Shown here piece by piece: positions 49,960 through 61,368 of a stretch of 64,000 bases of DNA; within the stretch, counting starts at the first letter, position 1; each line of letters begins with the position of its first letter. Origin of the DNA: a sulfur-oxidizing endosymbiont of Gigantopelta aegis. GTDB lineage: Bacteria; Pseudomonadota; Gammaproteobacteria; GRL18. The translations under genes were made by a program, and so were the position numbers. Below the pieces are notes generated by a model that made no database searches, was not told where the DNA came from, and saw nothing but the letters and a program-made list of their open reading frames with translations. The stretch spans positions 3,984,610-4,048,609 of the forward strand of contig NZ_JAEHGE010000001.1 of the NCBI RefSeq assembly GCF_016097415.1, read 5' to 3'.

Positions 49960-51690
49960 TTAAACCAGTTCGCTATCAGGCGCAAGTTCCATTTCATGAT
50001 GACCTTTGCCATTGGCAATCATCGGATAAACATTTTCTTCTCGATTGGTTATGAAATCAATAAAGACCAGTTTATCTGTCATGGCAAAAGCTTCTTTTAA
50101 CGCATCTTCAACATCGCTGGTTTGTTCAACTTTCATACCAACATGACCATAGCTTTCAGCTAGCTTAACAAAATCTGGAATGGAATCCATATACGACATC
50201 GCATAGCGACCTTCATAGAAGAATTCCTGCCATTGTCGAACCATACCGAGATAGCGATTATTCAGATTAATGATTTTAATTGGCAATTGGTATTGCATGC
50301 ACGTCGCCAGTTCCTGAATATTCATCTGAATACTGCCTTCGCCGGTTACACAGGCAACGGTCTTGTCCAGATGTGCTAATTGTACGCCCATCGCAGCAGG
50401 TAAGCCAAAGCCCATCGTGCCTAGGCCACCGGAGTTAATCCAACGCCTCGGTTCATCAAAACCATAGTATTGAGCAGCAAACATTTGATGCTGACCCACA
50501 TCAGAAGTAACAAAGGCATCACCCTTGGTTACTTCATGCAATTTTTCAATGACATATTGTGGTTTGATCGTCTTGGTTTTTTTATTGTAACGCAGGCAAT
50601 TTTTCTTGCGCCATTGCTTAATCTGCTTCCACCAGCCCTTAATATCAGGTGTGGTATTAGCATCTGCATCTTTACTTTCCATGTCTTTAAGGATTTCTAA
50701 CATGGAGGTCAATACATCGTCAACGTCACCCACAATAGGGATATCAATCTTAACGGTCTTTGAAATAGAGGCCGGATCAATATCAATGTGAATGATCTTA
50801 GCGGTGGGACAGAATTTTTCTAAATGTCCCGTGACCCGATCATCAAAGCGAGCGCCGACAGCAATTAAAACATCGGTATCATGCATCGCCATATTGGCTT
50901 CATAAGTACCGTGCATACCGAGCATGCCTAAATACAATTCATCGGTACTGGGGTAGGAACCCAGCCCCATTAAAGTATTGGTAATAGGAAAACCTAAGCG
51001 CCGTACTAAGGAGCGTAGCGATGAAGAGGCATTACTCAAAACAACGCCACCACCAGTATAAAATATCGGTTGCTTAGCTTGCAGCATTAAATCCAGTGCT
51101 TTTTTAATCTGCACAGGATGTCCCTTGGTCACGGGATTATATGAGCGCATTTCTACCGACGGTAAAAAAGTATAAGGTATTTTGATATTCGGATCAGTAA
51201 TATCCTTTGGAATATCAACAACTACAGGGCCTGGGCGCCCCGTTGTTGCTACATAAAATGCTTTTTTCAGTGTTTCGGCCAAATCTTTGACATCTTTCAC
51301 CAGAAAGTTATGTTTCACACAAGGACGCGAGATGCCCACTGAGTCAACTTCCTGAAAGGCATCACTACCAATCACGCCCGTAGGCACCTGTCCGGTAAGA
51401 ACCACTAATGGAATTGAATCAAGATAGGCAGTAGCAATACCTGTCACGGCATTGGTCATGCCAGGGCCAGAGGTCACTAATGCGACACCCGGCTTGCCCG
51501 TAGAACGCGCATAGCCGTCTGCCGCATGAGTCGCCGCCTGTTCATGACGCACTAGAATGTGTTTGACTTTTTCTGCACGCAATAAGGCATCATAAATATG
51601 CAACACTGCCCCGCCTGGATATCCAAACAGGTATTCAACACCCTCATCTTCGAGGAATTGTGCAATAATTTCAGCACCTGATAATTCCAC
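49960..51690 (-). CDS. ilvB: Acetolactate synthase large subunit
   Basis: 576-residue thiamine diphosphate enzyme that joins two pyruvates to acetolactate. Landmarks are [15 protein letters not shown] and [19 protein letters not shown] (active-site Glu), [19 protein letters not shown] and the ThDP/Mg motif TGEGSIQMN...[13 protein letters not shown]. It could equally be named ilvI. It heads the ilvB-H-C unit. Confidence 0.95.
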   Translation of the reverse strand: MELSGAEIIAQFLEDEGVEYLFGYPGGAVLHIYDALLRAEKVKHILVRHEQAATHAADGYARSTGKPGVALVTSGPGMTNAVTGIATAYLDSIPLVVLTGQVPTGVIGSDAFQEVDSVGISRPCVKHNFLVKDVKDLAETLKKAFYVATTGRPGPVVVDIPKDITDPNIKIPYTFLPSVEMRSYNPVTKGHPVQIKKALDLMLQAKQPIFYTGGGVVLSNASSSLRSLVRRLGFPITNTLMGLGSYPSTDELYLGMLGMHGTYEANMAMHDTDVLIAVGARFDDRVTGHLEKFCPTAKIIHIDIDPASISKTVKIDIPIVGDVDDVLTSMLEILKDMESKDADANTTPDIKGWWKQIKQWRKKNCLRYNKKTKTIKPQYVIEKLHEVTKGDAFVTSDVGQHQMFAAQYYGFDEPRRWINSGGLGTMGFGLPAAMGVQLAHLDKTVACVTGEGSIQMNIQELATCMQYQLPIKIINLNNRYLGMVRQWQEFFYEGRYAMSYMDSIPDFVKLAESYGHVGMKVEQTSDVEDALKEAFAMTDKLVFIDFITNREENVYPMIANGKGHHEMELAPDSELV

Positions 51691-52083
51691 TATTTAACTC
51701 CCGTATAAGCTTATATTTAATAGTGTAAAACAGTAGTAACAAAGCATTGTAGTTAATAAGCTGATTCTGGATCAGTTATTATCACACCTCTTATTTATAC
51801 ACTACTGTTTAAATTTGTTTGTTTTGAAAACTCTTTCATGCAAATAATCTAATATTATATCGTGTCTTAACAAGGGTTTCAGCAAAAAAATGACACTTGT
51901 TGAGTTAATTTTGTAAAAAAAGCATTTAAATAGCTATAAAATTGTTTTTTGATAAAGTATTAGATGAAACTGAATAAAAATTTGGGAAAAAGAGGCAGAA
52001 CGAAGTGAAGTAGAATAGAGAGACTCTTAGCGTATTTTTCTGGCATGAACCAGAAAAACGCCCTAAGAGAAAACAGTTAAAAC
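51691..52083. other. Intergenic region upstream of ilvB, no gene seen
   Basis: 393 AT-rich bases between ilvB and the peroxiredoxin gene. A large hairpin at 52024-52069 lies near the peroxiredoxin end. The arms AAACAGTAGT (about 51726) and ACTACTGTTT (about 51801) are complementary and could pair in the ilvB leader. I saw no leader peptide rich in Leu/Ile/Val codons and no T-box. Confidence 0.45.
52024..52069 (-). terminator. Large hairpin after peroxiredoxin gene, possible terminator
   Basis: The arms CTCTTAGCGTATTTTTCTGG and CCAGAAAAACGCCCTAAGAG pair with few mismatches around a 6-base loop. The U-run lies inside the stem and not after it, so its terminating strength is uncertain. It is 15 bases downstream of the gene at 52084-52689. 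Confidence 0.45.
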
Positions 52084-52689
52084 TTATAGCTTATCTGCTT
52101 CTTCTGCTAAGTACTCAGCAACACCTTCAGTAGTTGCTTTCATACCAGTATCACCTTTGTTCCAACCGGCTGGACAAACTTCACCATGCTCTTCAGTAAA
52201 CTGTAGGGCATCGATCATACGTAACATTTCATCAATATTACGACCCAGAGGTAAGTCGTTCACAACCTGGTGACGAACATTGCCAACCTTATCAATCAGG
52301 AATGAACCACGAAAAGCAACAGCCGCTTCAGGATGTTCAACATCATAAGCCTGACAGATTGAGTGATCAATATCAGCAACTAATGGATATTTTACTTCGC
52401 CGATTCCGCCATTGTTGATAGCTGTACTTCTCCACGCTTTGTGAGTGAAGTGAGAATCAATTGAACAACCAATGACTTCAACACCACGGCTAGTGAATTC
52501 TTCAATACGGTGATCAAAAGCAATTAGCTCTGATGGACATACGAAAGTGAAATCCAGTGGGTAAAAGAATAAAACTGCATATTTACCTTTAATGTGATCA
52601 GCAAAATTGAAACTTTCGTTAATTTCGCCATCTGCCATAACACAGTTAGCAGTAAAATCAGGTGCAGCTCTACCGACTAGTACGCTCAT
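52084..52689 (-). CDS. 2-Cys peroxiredoxin (AhpC/Prx1 type)
   Basis: 201 residues. It reduces peroxides in the cytoplasm. The peroxidatic Cys is in PLDFTFVCPSELIAF and the resolving Cys in HGEVCPAGWNKG near residue 170, so it is a typical 2-Cys enzyme. The N-terminus LVGRAAPDFTANCVMADGEI is canonical. It stands alone between ilvB and tex with 205 bases upstream. Confidence 0.93.
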   Translation of the reverse strand: MSVLVGRAAPDFTANCVMADGEINESFNFADHIKGKYAVLFFYPLDFTFVCPSELIAFDHRIEEFTSRGVEVIGCSIDSHFTHKAWRSTAINNGGIGEVKYPLVADIDHSICQAYDVEHPEAAVAFRGSFLIDKVGNVRHQVVNDLPLGRNIDEMLRMIDALQFTEEHGEVCPAGWNKGDTGMKATTEGVAEYLAEEADKL

Positions 52690-52894
52690 TATTTAATTCT
52701 CCTTAAGGCTTGGTCAAATTATTATTTTTTAACCAATAGATGGGTTAGTAATTCTTTAATAAGTCCACTTGCGCTTAATTCAAGAGCAAAATGGATTTTT
52801 ATTTTTTATGGTAATAATCATTTAAAACTTAATCTTAATAACCAAGTAATTTAGTGGGTTATCTTATAGCGCCTGATAGCTTAAAGCAAGCCCA

Positions 52895-55246
52895 TTAAGA
52901 TTTTAATTTTGCAAAGGCATTTGCCATGGCATTATTGGCTGGTGCTGCCTGCTTGGCTTTTTGCATGCTACGTTTATTAACTACGCTATTTGGCTTTTGA
53001 CCCTGAGAGTCATTGGCATTTTTACGCGGTGTTTCCACTTTTTCTTGCAAACGCATCGTCAGTGCAATTCGGTTACGTTTCAGGTCAACTTCAACGACTT
53101 TGGCCTTCACCACATCACCCGCCTTAACCACTTCACGCGGATCTTTGACAAATTTATCCGCTAATTGCGAGATATGTACCAAGCCATCCTGGTGCACGCC
53201 AATATCGACAAAGGCACCAAAATTGGTCACATTCGTCACCACGCCTTCTAGAATCATACCGGCTTGGAGATCTTTGGGCTCTTCAACGCCCTCTTTAAAT
53301 TCTGCAGTTTTAAACTCAGGGCGCGGATCGCGACCAGGCTTTTCTAATTCTTTGAGAATGTCTCTGATTGTGGGCTCACCAAATTGCTCATCAGTAAATT
53401 CTGCTGGATTTAAGGATTTTAGAAAATTGGCATCACCAATTAACTGACGAATATCACAATTTTTCAATCTGAGTATTTTTTCTACTAAGGGATAGGCTTC
53501 TGGGTGAACCGCTGAGCTATCAAGAGGGTTATCACCATTCATGACCCGTAAAAAGCCCGCCGATTGTTCAAATGCTTTATCCCCTAGACGTGCAACTTTG
53601 AGTAATTCTTTGCGGTTTTTAAACGCGCCATTTTGTTCTCGATAAGAAACAATATTAGCCGCCATGGTACGACTCAATCCCGAAACCTGGGTCAACAAAG
53701 GCACTGAGGCCGTATTCAAGTCAACACCGACACCGTTGACACAATCTTCAACAATATTTTCTAGTTTACGGGTGAGTTGGGTTTGACTGACATCATGTTG
53801 ATATTGTCCCACACCAATTGATTTAGGATCAATTTTAACGAGTTCGGCCAAGGGATCTTGTAAGCGTCGGGCAATGGATACTGCACCACGAATCGACACA
53901 TCCAGATCGGGGAATTCATTAGAGGCCAATTCAGAGGCTGAATAAACCGATGCACCGGCTTCTGAAACGACAATTTTATTCATTCTCAAATCAGGGTATT
54001 GTTTGATGAGATCAGCGGCCAATTTATCCGTCTCTCTTGAAGCAGTGCCATTACCGATACTGATTAAGCTTGCCTGATGTTTTTTTGCCAACGCCGCTAA
54101 AATATGAATCGATTGATCCCATTGTCTTTTCGGGGCATGGGGATAAATAGTCGCATGATCCAAGTATTTGCCTGTTTCATCAACCACCACAACTTTAACC
54201 CCTGTCCGTAAACCGGGATCAAGACCAATAGTGACTTTTTGTCCGGCAGGTGCTGCTAATAGTAAGTCATTTAGATTTTTACCAAACACATCAATAGCCG
54301 CTTCATCGGCGCGTTCCCGCAAGCGCTTGATTAGATCCATATCCAATGAGGTTTTAATCTTAATACGCCAGGTCCATTTCACGGTTTCTTGCAACCATTT
54401 GTCCGCAGCTCTCCCCTGATCTTCAATACCAAAATGATGTGCTATTTTTCGTTCCATCAGTGACAATTGACCTGCCTCTACTGGCTGTTCTTCAACATCA
54501 GTATTAATAGTCAAAAAGCCTTCTTTTCTACCACGAAACAAAGCCAGAATACGATGCGAAGGCATTTCTTCTAATTTTTCTGTACTATCAAAATAATCTG
54601 AAAACTTATTCCCTGCTTCTTCCTGTCCTTCGACAACTTTGGAGGTCATCTGCCCCGCTTCCCATAAATGTTCACGCAGATTACCCACGAGTTCTGGATC
54701 TTCGGCAAAACGTTCCATAAGAATTTGCTTAGCGCCATCTAATGCATCTTTAGCCGTTGCTATAGCATTCTCATCTTTACTGGTGACAAAGTCTTCAGCC
54801 AGTGCTTCAGGTATTATTGTCGGGTCGTCTAATAAGCTATCCGCTAAAGGCTCAAGGCCAGCTTCACGCGCCAGTTGCGCCTTGGTGCGACGCTTCACTT
54901 TATAAGGTTTATATAAATCTTCCAGGCGTGTCTTGGTTTCAGCATCAAGTAGAGACGTTTCCAGAATAGACGTTAATTTACCCTGTTCTTTAATGGTTTT
55001 TAAAATCACCTCACGACGCTCATCAAGCTCTCGAAGATAATCCAAACGTTCATCCAGAAGGCGTAGCTGTATATCATCTAGCCCACCAGTGACTTCCTTG
55101 CGATAACGCGCCACAAAGGGGACGGTATCACCACCGTCTAATAAAGTGATTGTGGCTTCAATCTGTGACACATTGACGTTCAGTTCTTCTGCTATTCTTA
55201 AAGCGATTGGTTTTATAGCAAGCGGGTTCTTATCAGGGGTGGGCAT
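52895..55246 (-). CDS. tex: Tex-family RNA-binding transcription accessory protein
   Basis: 783 residues. The N-terminal helical domain with VPFVARYRKEVTGGLDD leads to a YqgF-like fold (TIGLDPGLRTGVKVVVVD), helix-hairpin-helix motifs (GVGVDLNTASVPLLTQVSGL) and a C-terminal S1 domain (LEGVVTNVTNFGAFVDIGVH). The tail after residue 735 is basic and low in complexity. The gene is complete. A perfect 23-bp stem hairpin lies just upstream. Confidence 0.95.
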   Translation of the reverse strand: MPTPDKNPLAIKPIALRIAEELNVNVSQIEATITLLDGGDTVPFVARYRKEVTGGLDDIQLRLLDERLDYLRELDERREVILKTIKEQGKLTSILETSLLDAETKTRLEDLYKPYKVKRRTKAQLAREAGLEPLADSLLDDPTIIPEALAEDFVTSKDENAIATAKDALDGAKQILMERFAEDPELVGNLREHLWEAGQMTSKVVEGQEEAGNKFSDYFDSTEKLEEMPSHRILALFRGRKEGFLTINTDVEEQPVEAGQLSLMERKIAHHFGIEDQGRAADKWLQETVKWTWRIKIKTSLDMDLIKRLRERADEAAIDVFGKNLNDLLLAAPAGQKVTIGLDPGLRTGVKVVVVDETGKYLDHATIYPHAPKRQWDQSIHILAALAKKHQASLISIGNGTASRETDKLAADLIKQYPDLRMNKIVVSEAGASVYSASELASNEFPDLDVSIRGAVSIARRLQDPLAELVKIDPKSIGVGQYQHDVSQTQLTRKLENIVEDCVNGVGVDLNTASVPLLTQVSGLSRTMAANIVSYREQNGAFKNRKELLKVARLGDKAFEQSAGFLRVMNGDNPLDSSAVHPEAYPLVEKILRLKNCDIRQLIGDANFLKSLNPAEFTDEQFGEPTIRDILKELEKPGRDPRPEFKTAEFKEGVEEPKDLQAGMILEGVVTNVTNFGAFVDIGVHQDGLVHISQLADKFVKDPREVVKAGDVVKAKVVEVDLKRNRIALTMRLQEKVETPRKNANDSQGQKPNSVVNKRSMQKAKQAAPANNAMANAFAKLKS

Positions 55247-55274
55247 TTGACGTTATATTCCATTGACGATTGTA

Positions 55275-55323
55275 TTTAAACCTAAAATAATCAGTTGAAC
55301 CAACTGATTATTTTAGGTTTAAA
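55275..55323. other. Perfect 23-bp inverted repeat upstream of tex
   Basis: The arms at 55275-55297 and 55301-55323 are exact reverse complements around the loop AAC; the inner stem reads AATCAGTTG / CAACTGATT. It is 29 bases upstream of the tex ATG. It could be a transcript hairpin in the tex leader, a site for a dimeric regulator or a small dispersed repeat. Confidence 0.7.
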
Positions 55324-55379
55324 AGAGTATTTGCAAAATTGATTTAAAATATGAGTCAGGAATGATAGTGCAGAATAAA

Positions 55380-55418
55380 AAAAAAGGCTATTTCTTTTTA
55401 ATAGAAATAGCCTTTTTT
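55380..55418 (-). terminator. Rho-independent terminator after response-regulator gene
   Basis: Stem AAAAAAGGCTATTTCT / AGAAATAGCCTTTTTT with a short U-rich loop and U-tracts on either strand, 23 bases downstream of the gene at 55442-56377. Confidence 0.8.
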
Positions 55419-55441
55419 AACAGCAGTCATTGGGCAAAAAA

Positions 55442-56377
55442 TTAATATAAGGCAAGATACACTGCAAAGGCTGATAAAATACCAATACCAGAAGCGATTA
55501 TAGTGCCATAGGTAATACGCTTGGCCATTTTTTTGTTCGATTCATTAATCGCATCAGTCACCATCATCATGGATTCATGTGCTACCATACTGGCAGTTTC
55601 TTTCGCCGCATCAATAGCCTTAGACGTTGAAGACAGTCTTGCCACACTCTTAATTTCTTCTAAAGTTTCTGAGTCAATCTTAGAAATATTGTTCTTACCA
55701 ACGCCATCTAACTTAGATGCCAATTCTGCCATGGACTCCTCAATATGATTAGAGATCTTATTGGAAAAAGAATTTATGCGTATATCGAAAACTTTCTCAG
55801 AAATTGTTTCCGCCTTAGTTTCATCACATAATTGCAGTTCCTGACGGAATTTTGATAATTGCTGTGCTGTGGTGCCAATCACCTGATAACGTACCGCTGC
55901 AGCAACAGCCGCTTCGGCTGTTTTTCTGACCATTTTTTCAATGTCTTCAGCAGAAATTTGATGCGCATCATTGGAAGCAACCTGACCTAATGGGATGTCA
56001 GGTAGATCATTCAACTTACGTACTACGGCATTGAGGTTATCGGGCGAGGCAGGCTTGGGTAAAATATCGAGTACACCATGTGAAATTACATTTTTTTCAT
56101 ATTCTTCACTGTCCTGAGAGGTATACATCACCACAGGAATAACAGCCGTTTGAGGATTTGTTTTAATTTTTTCGACGGTTTCAAGGCCATTGAGGCCAGG
56201 CATCATGTGATCCATAAAAATGGCATCAGGCTGATTGCTTTTTAGATAATCCAGTGCTTCTTCACCCGATTCAGCTAAGTCAGCGGTCAAATTAATTTTG
56301 CCCAGCATTTTTCTCAGCATAAATCGCGCTGATTTGGAATCATCTACCACAAGTACGTGTTTTACAGTCATACCCAT
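55442..56377 (-). CDS. Response regulator with C-terminal transmembrane helix
   Basis: 311 residues. The receiver domain is at 5-125 (HVLVVDDSKSARFMLRKML, phosphoacceptor in AIFMDHMMPGLNG, LPKPASP). A long helical region (130-280) rich in Ala, Glu and Ser follows, and the last 22 residues are hydrophobic (YGTIIASGIGILSAFAVYL). A receiver tethered to the membrane by its C-terminus is unusual. It has no DNA-binding domain and no kinase neighbour. Confidence 0.8.
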   Translation of the reverse strand: MGMTVKHVLVVDDSKSARFMLRKMLGKINLTADLAESGEEALDYLKSNQPDAIFMDHMMPGLNGLETVEKIKTNPQTAVIPVVMYTSQDSEEYEKNVISHGVLDILPKPASPDNLNAVVRKLNDLPDIPLGQVASNDAHQISAEDIEKMVRKTAEAAVAAAVRYQVIGTTAQQLSKFRQELQLCDETKAETISEKVFDIRINSFSNKISNHIEESMAELASKLDGVGKNNISKIDSETLEEIKSVARLSSTSKAIDAAKETASMVAHESMMMVTDAINESNKKMAKRITYGTIIASGIGILSAFAVYLALY

Positions 56378-57680
56378 TACCCTATGTTAACCTCTAAAAA
56401 AAACAAAATTGACAACCAATGAGCTGTCGAATCAAAAACGTATTCACGTCAAAAAAATTAAAAGAAAATAAAGTCTTAGATAAGCTTCTTGTAACTTCTC
56501 AATAAGTCTGTGCAAAACTTGAAATAAAAACAAAAAAAGTCTTGACAGCATTTTAGAGGACAAAAATTGCATTTTCACTGCCCCATGTAATTTATCCCTA
56601 TAAATGATCCTGTCGATCTGTCTCAGATCGAAATAGAATATTTTTGAATATTATCTTAACTGAGAGGGAGTTTGATCAACACAGGGCAAACTAAAGAGCC
56701 TTAAAAAGCCATGATACAATTGTTTTATTGAAAACAACCTGTATTGATTATAGTGAAAAAATTACCTCCAATTCCAGAGATACCTGAAGAAGAAAAGACA
56801 CCGGTAGTCCGATTACTCCTTGCTTTCATGGAGCAACAACAGGAAATCATTCAAAACCAACAGGTTGAAATCGATGCCCTTAAAACAGAAGTTGCTAAGC
56901 TTAAAAAGCTACCTCCAAAGCCTAAAATAAGAGCCAGTAAATTGCCAAAGGATGATGACAATGATAATCCGACAGGTCATTCAGGAAGCAAGAAAAACAA
57001 CTCAGGAAATGGGACTAGTAAAAGTCGTAAACGAAAGAAGAAATTGGCTATTCATAAAACCACCGTTATCAAACCAGATAACCTGCCAGAACATTCACGT
57101 TTTTTAGGGTATCAGGATTATTTTGTTCAGGAGCTGCTGATTAAGCCTTTCAATACTCGTTATCGATTGGCTCGCTATAAAACACCCGATGGTGATACCT
57201 GTATAGGAAAATTGAGCTTTGATACACATATAGGACATTTTGGCCATACATTACAGAGTTATATCGTTTATCAATATTATCACCAGAGAGTGACTCAGCC
57301 ATTGATAATACAACAATTAACAGAATTAGGTTTTGATATTTCAACGGGTCAGATCAATGAGATTTTAATCCATGACAAAGACCATTTTCATACTGAAAAA
57401 AATACATTGCTAACTGCCGGTATCAACAATAGTACTTATATCCATGTTGATGATACGGGTAGTCGTCATGATGGAAAGAATGGTTATTGTACTCACGTTG
57501 GCAATGAAACCTTTGCCTGGTTTTCAAGTACTCGATATAAGACCGGATTAATTTTCTACAATTGTTACGAGGTGCTGCTGTTGATTATACGCTCAACGAT
57601 GCAGCACTTGATTATATGAGAGCAGAAAAATTACCTCACAAGCCATTGAGCGTTATTGAACAAAGTCATCAGACTTGCTT

Positions 57681-59200
57681 AATGTGGCTATACTTAACCG
57701 GACACACAACTTAAAATAACTAAAAGATAAAAAGTGTGACCTAAAATGAATGATCAAACAAAAAAACCGAATAAAAGCTATACATCAGAATTTAAAGAAT
57801 CAGCTGTCAAATTAGCTAATGAGACGGATCAACCTGTTTCTCAGACTGCCAGGGAGCTAGGTGTTAATGTAAATACTCTACATACCTGGATCAGTAAATA
57901 TTCCAAACCGGTGAAGACGGTAGCCAATAGAAGTGATGAACACATTTATGATGAAGTAAAACGTCTGAAAAAAAAAGAATTGGCAAAAGTGATTCAGGAG
58001 CGTGATTTATTAAAAAGGCCACAGCGTACTTTGCAAGGGAAACTTTGTGAAGTACGCATGGATAACTGATCAGGCTAAAGATTACCCGGTAACGATTCTG
58101 TGCCGTTTTATGGATGTTTCCCGTAGTTGCTATTATGATTGGGTTAGCTCTCCTAAAACGGATAGAGAGAAAGAAAATGAAGCGCTTACTGAGCAGCTAA
58201 AAAACTGTTTGAAGACAGTCGCAAGACTTATGGAACCCGTCGTCTTAAAAGAAAAAACTGGCTGAAAAAGGCGTTCATATAAGCCGCCGGAGAATTGGTC
58301 GATTAATGAAAAAAGCCGGTTTGTTTTGTAAAACGAAGAGACGCTTTAAAGCGACGACTAATTCCAAGCATAATAAGCGTATATCTCCAAATTTACTGGA
58401 AAGAGAGTTTACTGTCTCTCAACCTGATCGCTACTATGTGGGTGATATTACCTATATTGCCACCAAGGAAGGCTGGTTATATTTAGCGGTTGTCATTGAC
58501 TTATTCTCTAGGCAAATTGTTGGCTGGTCGATGGATGAGCGAATGAAAGCCAAGCTAGTCAATGATGCTTTACTGATGGCCATATGGAAGCGTAAACCAA
58601 TGGATGGATTGCTTTGGCATACTGACCGAGGTAGCCAATATGCCTCTGATAGTCATAGAAAAATATTGTCGGATCATAACATAATTCAGTCTATGAGCCG
58701 CAAAGGAAATTGCTGGGACAATGCTGTATCAGAGAGCTTCTTTCATAGTTTGAAAACTGAATTGACGCACCATTGTCGATTCAAAACCAGAGTAGAAGCA
58801 AAGCAGGCAATATTTGAATATATTGAGGTATTTTATAATCGGGAGCGACTTCATTCGGCTAATGATTATTTGTCACCAGTCGATTATGAAATACAGCAGG
58901 AAATAGCTTAAATCGATTGATTGAAGAGGGGTAAAAGGCGACATAAATGCCGCCCATTACCGTTGACGGCCATCGGCTCCTCAGCCTGTGCCGTGAAGAT
59001 ATTGTAACAGGATCATTACCGTTGTGAAAATACCTTGGGTGAATGGAGGCTCTATCGTTCCAGAGGGCAAAGCCCTTTCTCTTCATCTGTTTAAAGTTAA
59101 CATGAGAAACTAAAATGATAGGAAATACAAAATGACAAAAATCACTTGAAACAGCCAAAAAAATATTTAGAAAACTGTCCGGAAAAGTGTTGACACATCA
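57681..59200 (+). mobile_element. IS3-family insertion sequence, copy C
   Basis: 1,520 bp from AATGTGGCTATAC to GTTGACACATCA, with the 5-bp duplication TGCTT at 57676-57680 and 59201-59205 inside IS66 copy 2. This copy fixes the true element borders used for the others. About 290 bp of non-coding sequence follows orfB. Confidence 0.93.
57746..58911 (+). pseudogene. IS3 transposase OrfA/OrfB, copy C (frameshifted)
   Basis: OrfA (57746-58069) has three extra A in the KRLKK run, which adds one Lys, and ends in RPQRTLQG because the later A run has 5 bases. OrfB opens at GTG 58047, shifts at EQLKNCLK (one A short) and again near 58253 (one A extra). From 58306 to 58911 the frame is clean with [21 protein letters not shown] and [13 protein letters not shown]. 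Confidence 0.87.
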
Positions 59201-61050
59201 TGCTTTGATAATGAAGAAGCCTGGAAATACTATCTGCAGAACAATAGTATCATAACACAACGGCATGTTCGCATTGCCACAGAAGGCGCTTTACTGGGGG
59301 CATTAATTAACAGTGGCTTTCCAAGTGATTTGGTGATTGTGAGTGATGATGCAGGACAATTTGATATTTTGTTGCACGCATTATGTTGGATACATGCAGA
59401 CAGAGTGTTTCAGCGGATACTACCACTCAATGAGCGACATGATAAAGAACTGAACTGGGTACATACTCAGATTTGGGAACTATTTTATGATCTCAAACAA
59501 TATAAACTTGAGCCAGATGATCCGTTGAAGTCAGCGATTGCTGAACATTTTGATGAATTGTGCCGGACTAAAACAAGCTTTGAAACGTTGAATCAGGCAC
59601 TGAAACGATTGGCAAGAAATAAAACAGAATTACTGCTGGTATTGGAACGGCCTGATATTCCTCTTCATAATAATTTGAGTGAAAATGATATTCGAGAATA
59701 TGTTATTAAGCGTAAAATTAGTGGTAGTACACGCTCAAAGGATGGGCAACTTTGCAGAGATACCTTTGTCAGTTTAAAGAAAACTTGTTTGAAACAAGGA
59801 ATTTCATTCTGGGATTTTATTAATGACCGGATCAGCAAGAGAAATTTGATCCCATATCTGCCTGAGTTGCTGAAAGGTAAAGTTTGTGCTGTTTAAATGC
59901 ACAGACTTATTGAGAAGTTACAGCTTCTTTAGATTCTGATTCTGTACAAATTGTTATTATTAATCTTAGTAAATATATTAAAAAATACAATAATTAGCAA
60001 AATTTATCCACTCTGAACCGATGAAAGGTGGCTCATTCAGGATAACATCTTAATAAATCAAGAGAGAAATTGGTAACTTCTCAATAAGTCTGTGCAAAAC
60101 TTGAAATAAAAACAAAAAAAGTCTTGACAGCATTTTAGAGGACAAAAATTGCATTTTCACTGCCCCATGTAATTTATCCCTATAAATGATCCTGTCGATC
60201 TGTCTCAGATCGAAATAGAATATTTTTGAATATTATCTTAACTGAGAGGGAGTTTGATCAACACAGGGCAAACTAAAGAGCCTTAAAAAGCCATGATACA
60301 ATTGTTTTATTGAAAACAACCTGTATTGATTATAGTGAAAAAATTACCTCCAATTCCAGAGATACCTGAAGAAGAAAAGACACCGGTAGTCCGATTACTC
60401 CTTGCTTTCATGGAGCAACAACAGGAAATCATTCAAAACCAACAGGTTGAAATCGATGCCCTTAAAACAGAAGTTGCTAAGCTTAAAAAGCTACCTCCAA
60501 AGCCTAAAATAAGAGCCAGTAAATTGCCAAAGGATGATGACAATGATAATCCGACAGGTCATTCAGGAAGCAAGAAAAACAACTCAGGAAATGGGACTAG
60601 TAAAAGTCGTAAACGAAAGAAGAAATTGGCTATTCATAAAACCACCGTTATCAAACCAGATAACCTGCCAGAACATTCACGTTTTTTAGGGTATCAGGAT
60701 TATTTTGTTCAGGAGCTGCTGATTAAGCCTTTCAATACTCGTTATCGATTGGCTCGCTATAAAACACCCGATGGTGATACCTGTATAGGAAAATTGAGCT
60801 TTGATACACATATAGGACATTTTGGCCATACATTACAGAGTTATATCGTTTATCAATATTATCACCAGAGAGTGACTCAGCCATTGATAATACAACAATT
60901 AACAGAATTAGGTTTTGATATTTCAACGGGTCAGATCAATGAGATTTTAATCCATGACAAAGACCATTTTCATACTGAAAAAATACATTGCTAACTGCCG
61001 GTATCAACAATAGTACTTATATCCATGTTGATGATACGGGTAGTCTAATG

Positions 61051-61368
61051 TGGCTTCAAACAAAAAAACCGAATAAAAGCTATACATCAGAATTTAAAGA
61101 ATCAGCTGTCAAATTAGCTAATGAGACGGATCAACCCGTTTCTCAGACTGCCAGGGAGCTAGGTGTTAATGTAAATACTCTACATACCTGGATCAGTAAA
61201 TATTCCAAACCGGTGAAGACGGTAGCCAATAGAAGTGATGAACACATTTATGATGAAGTAAAACGTCTGAAAAAAGAATTGGCAAAAGTGATTCAGGAGC
61301 GTGATTTATTAAAAAGGCCACAGCGTACTTTGCAAGGGAAACTTTGTGAAGTACGCATGGATAACTGA
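61051..61368 (+). pseudogene. IS3 OrfA, copy D, start lost
   Basis: The first codons of OrfA are deleted. The frame instead reads in from the IS66 transposase (VDDTGSLMWLQTKKPNKSYT) and continues through the helix-turn-helix region to KRPQRTLQG, so only a chimeric protein from 60988 could be made. The A run before RPQ has 5 bases. Confidence 0.8.

Larger units (their letters stand above)
56753..59896 (+). pseudogene. IS66-family transposase, copy 2 (interrupted and frameshifted)
   Basis: It is nearly identical to copy 1. One base is missing at 57542 (AAGACCGG against AAGAGCCGG), shifting the frame after STRYK, and IS3 copy C splits the gene after HQTC. The 3' part (59205-59896) reads cleanly to KGKVCAV and shows the proper end that copy 1 lost. 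Confidence 0.9.
56491..59921 (+). mobile_element. IS66-like insertion sequence, copy 2, carrying IS3 copy C
   Basis: The ends match copy 1 (GTAACTTCTCAATAAGTCTG inverted), with the 8-bp duplication AGCTTCTT at 56483-56490 and 59922-59929. IS3 copy C (57681-59200) is inserted in the transposase gene. Without it the element is close to the 1,908 bp of copy 1. Confidence 0.93.

Noticed and set aside
51691-52083. Attenuator leader peptide for ilvB
   Set aside because: No short frame rich in Leu, Ile or Val codons and no convincing terminator/antiterminator pair was found.
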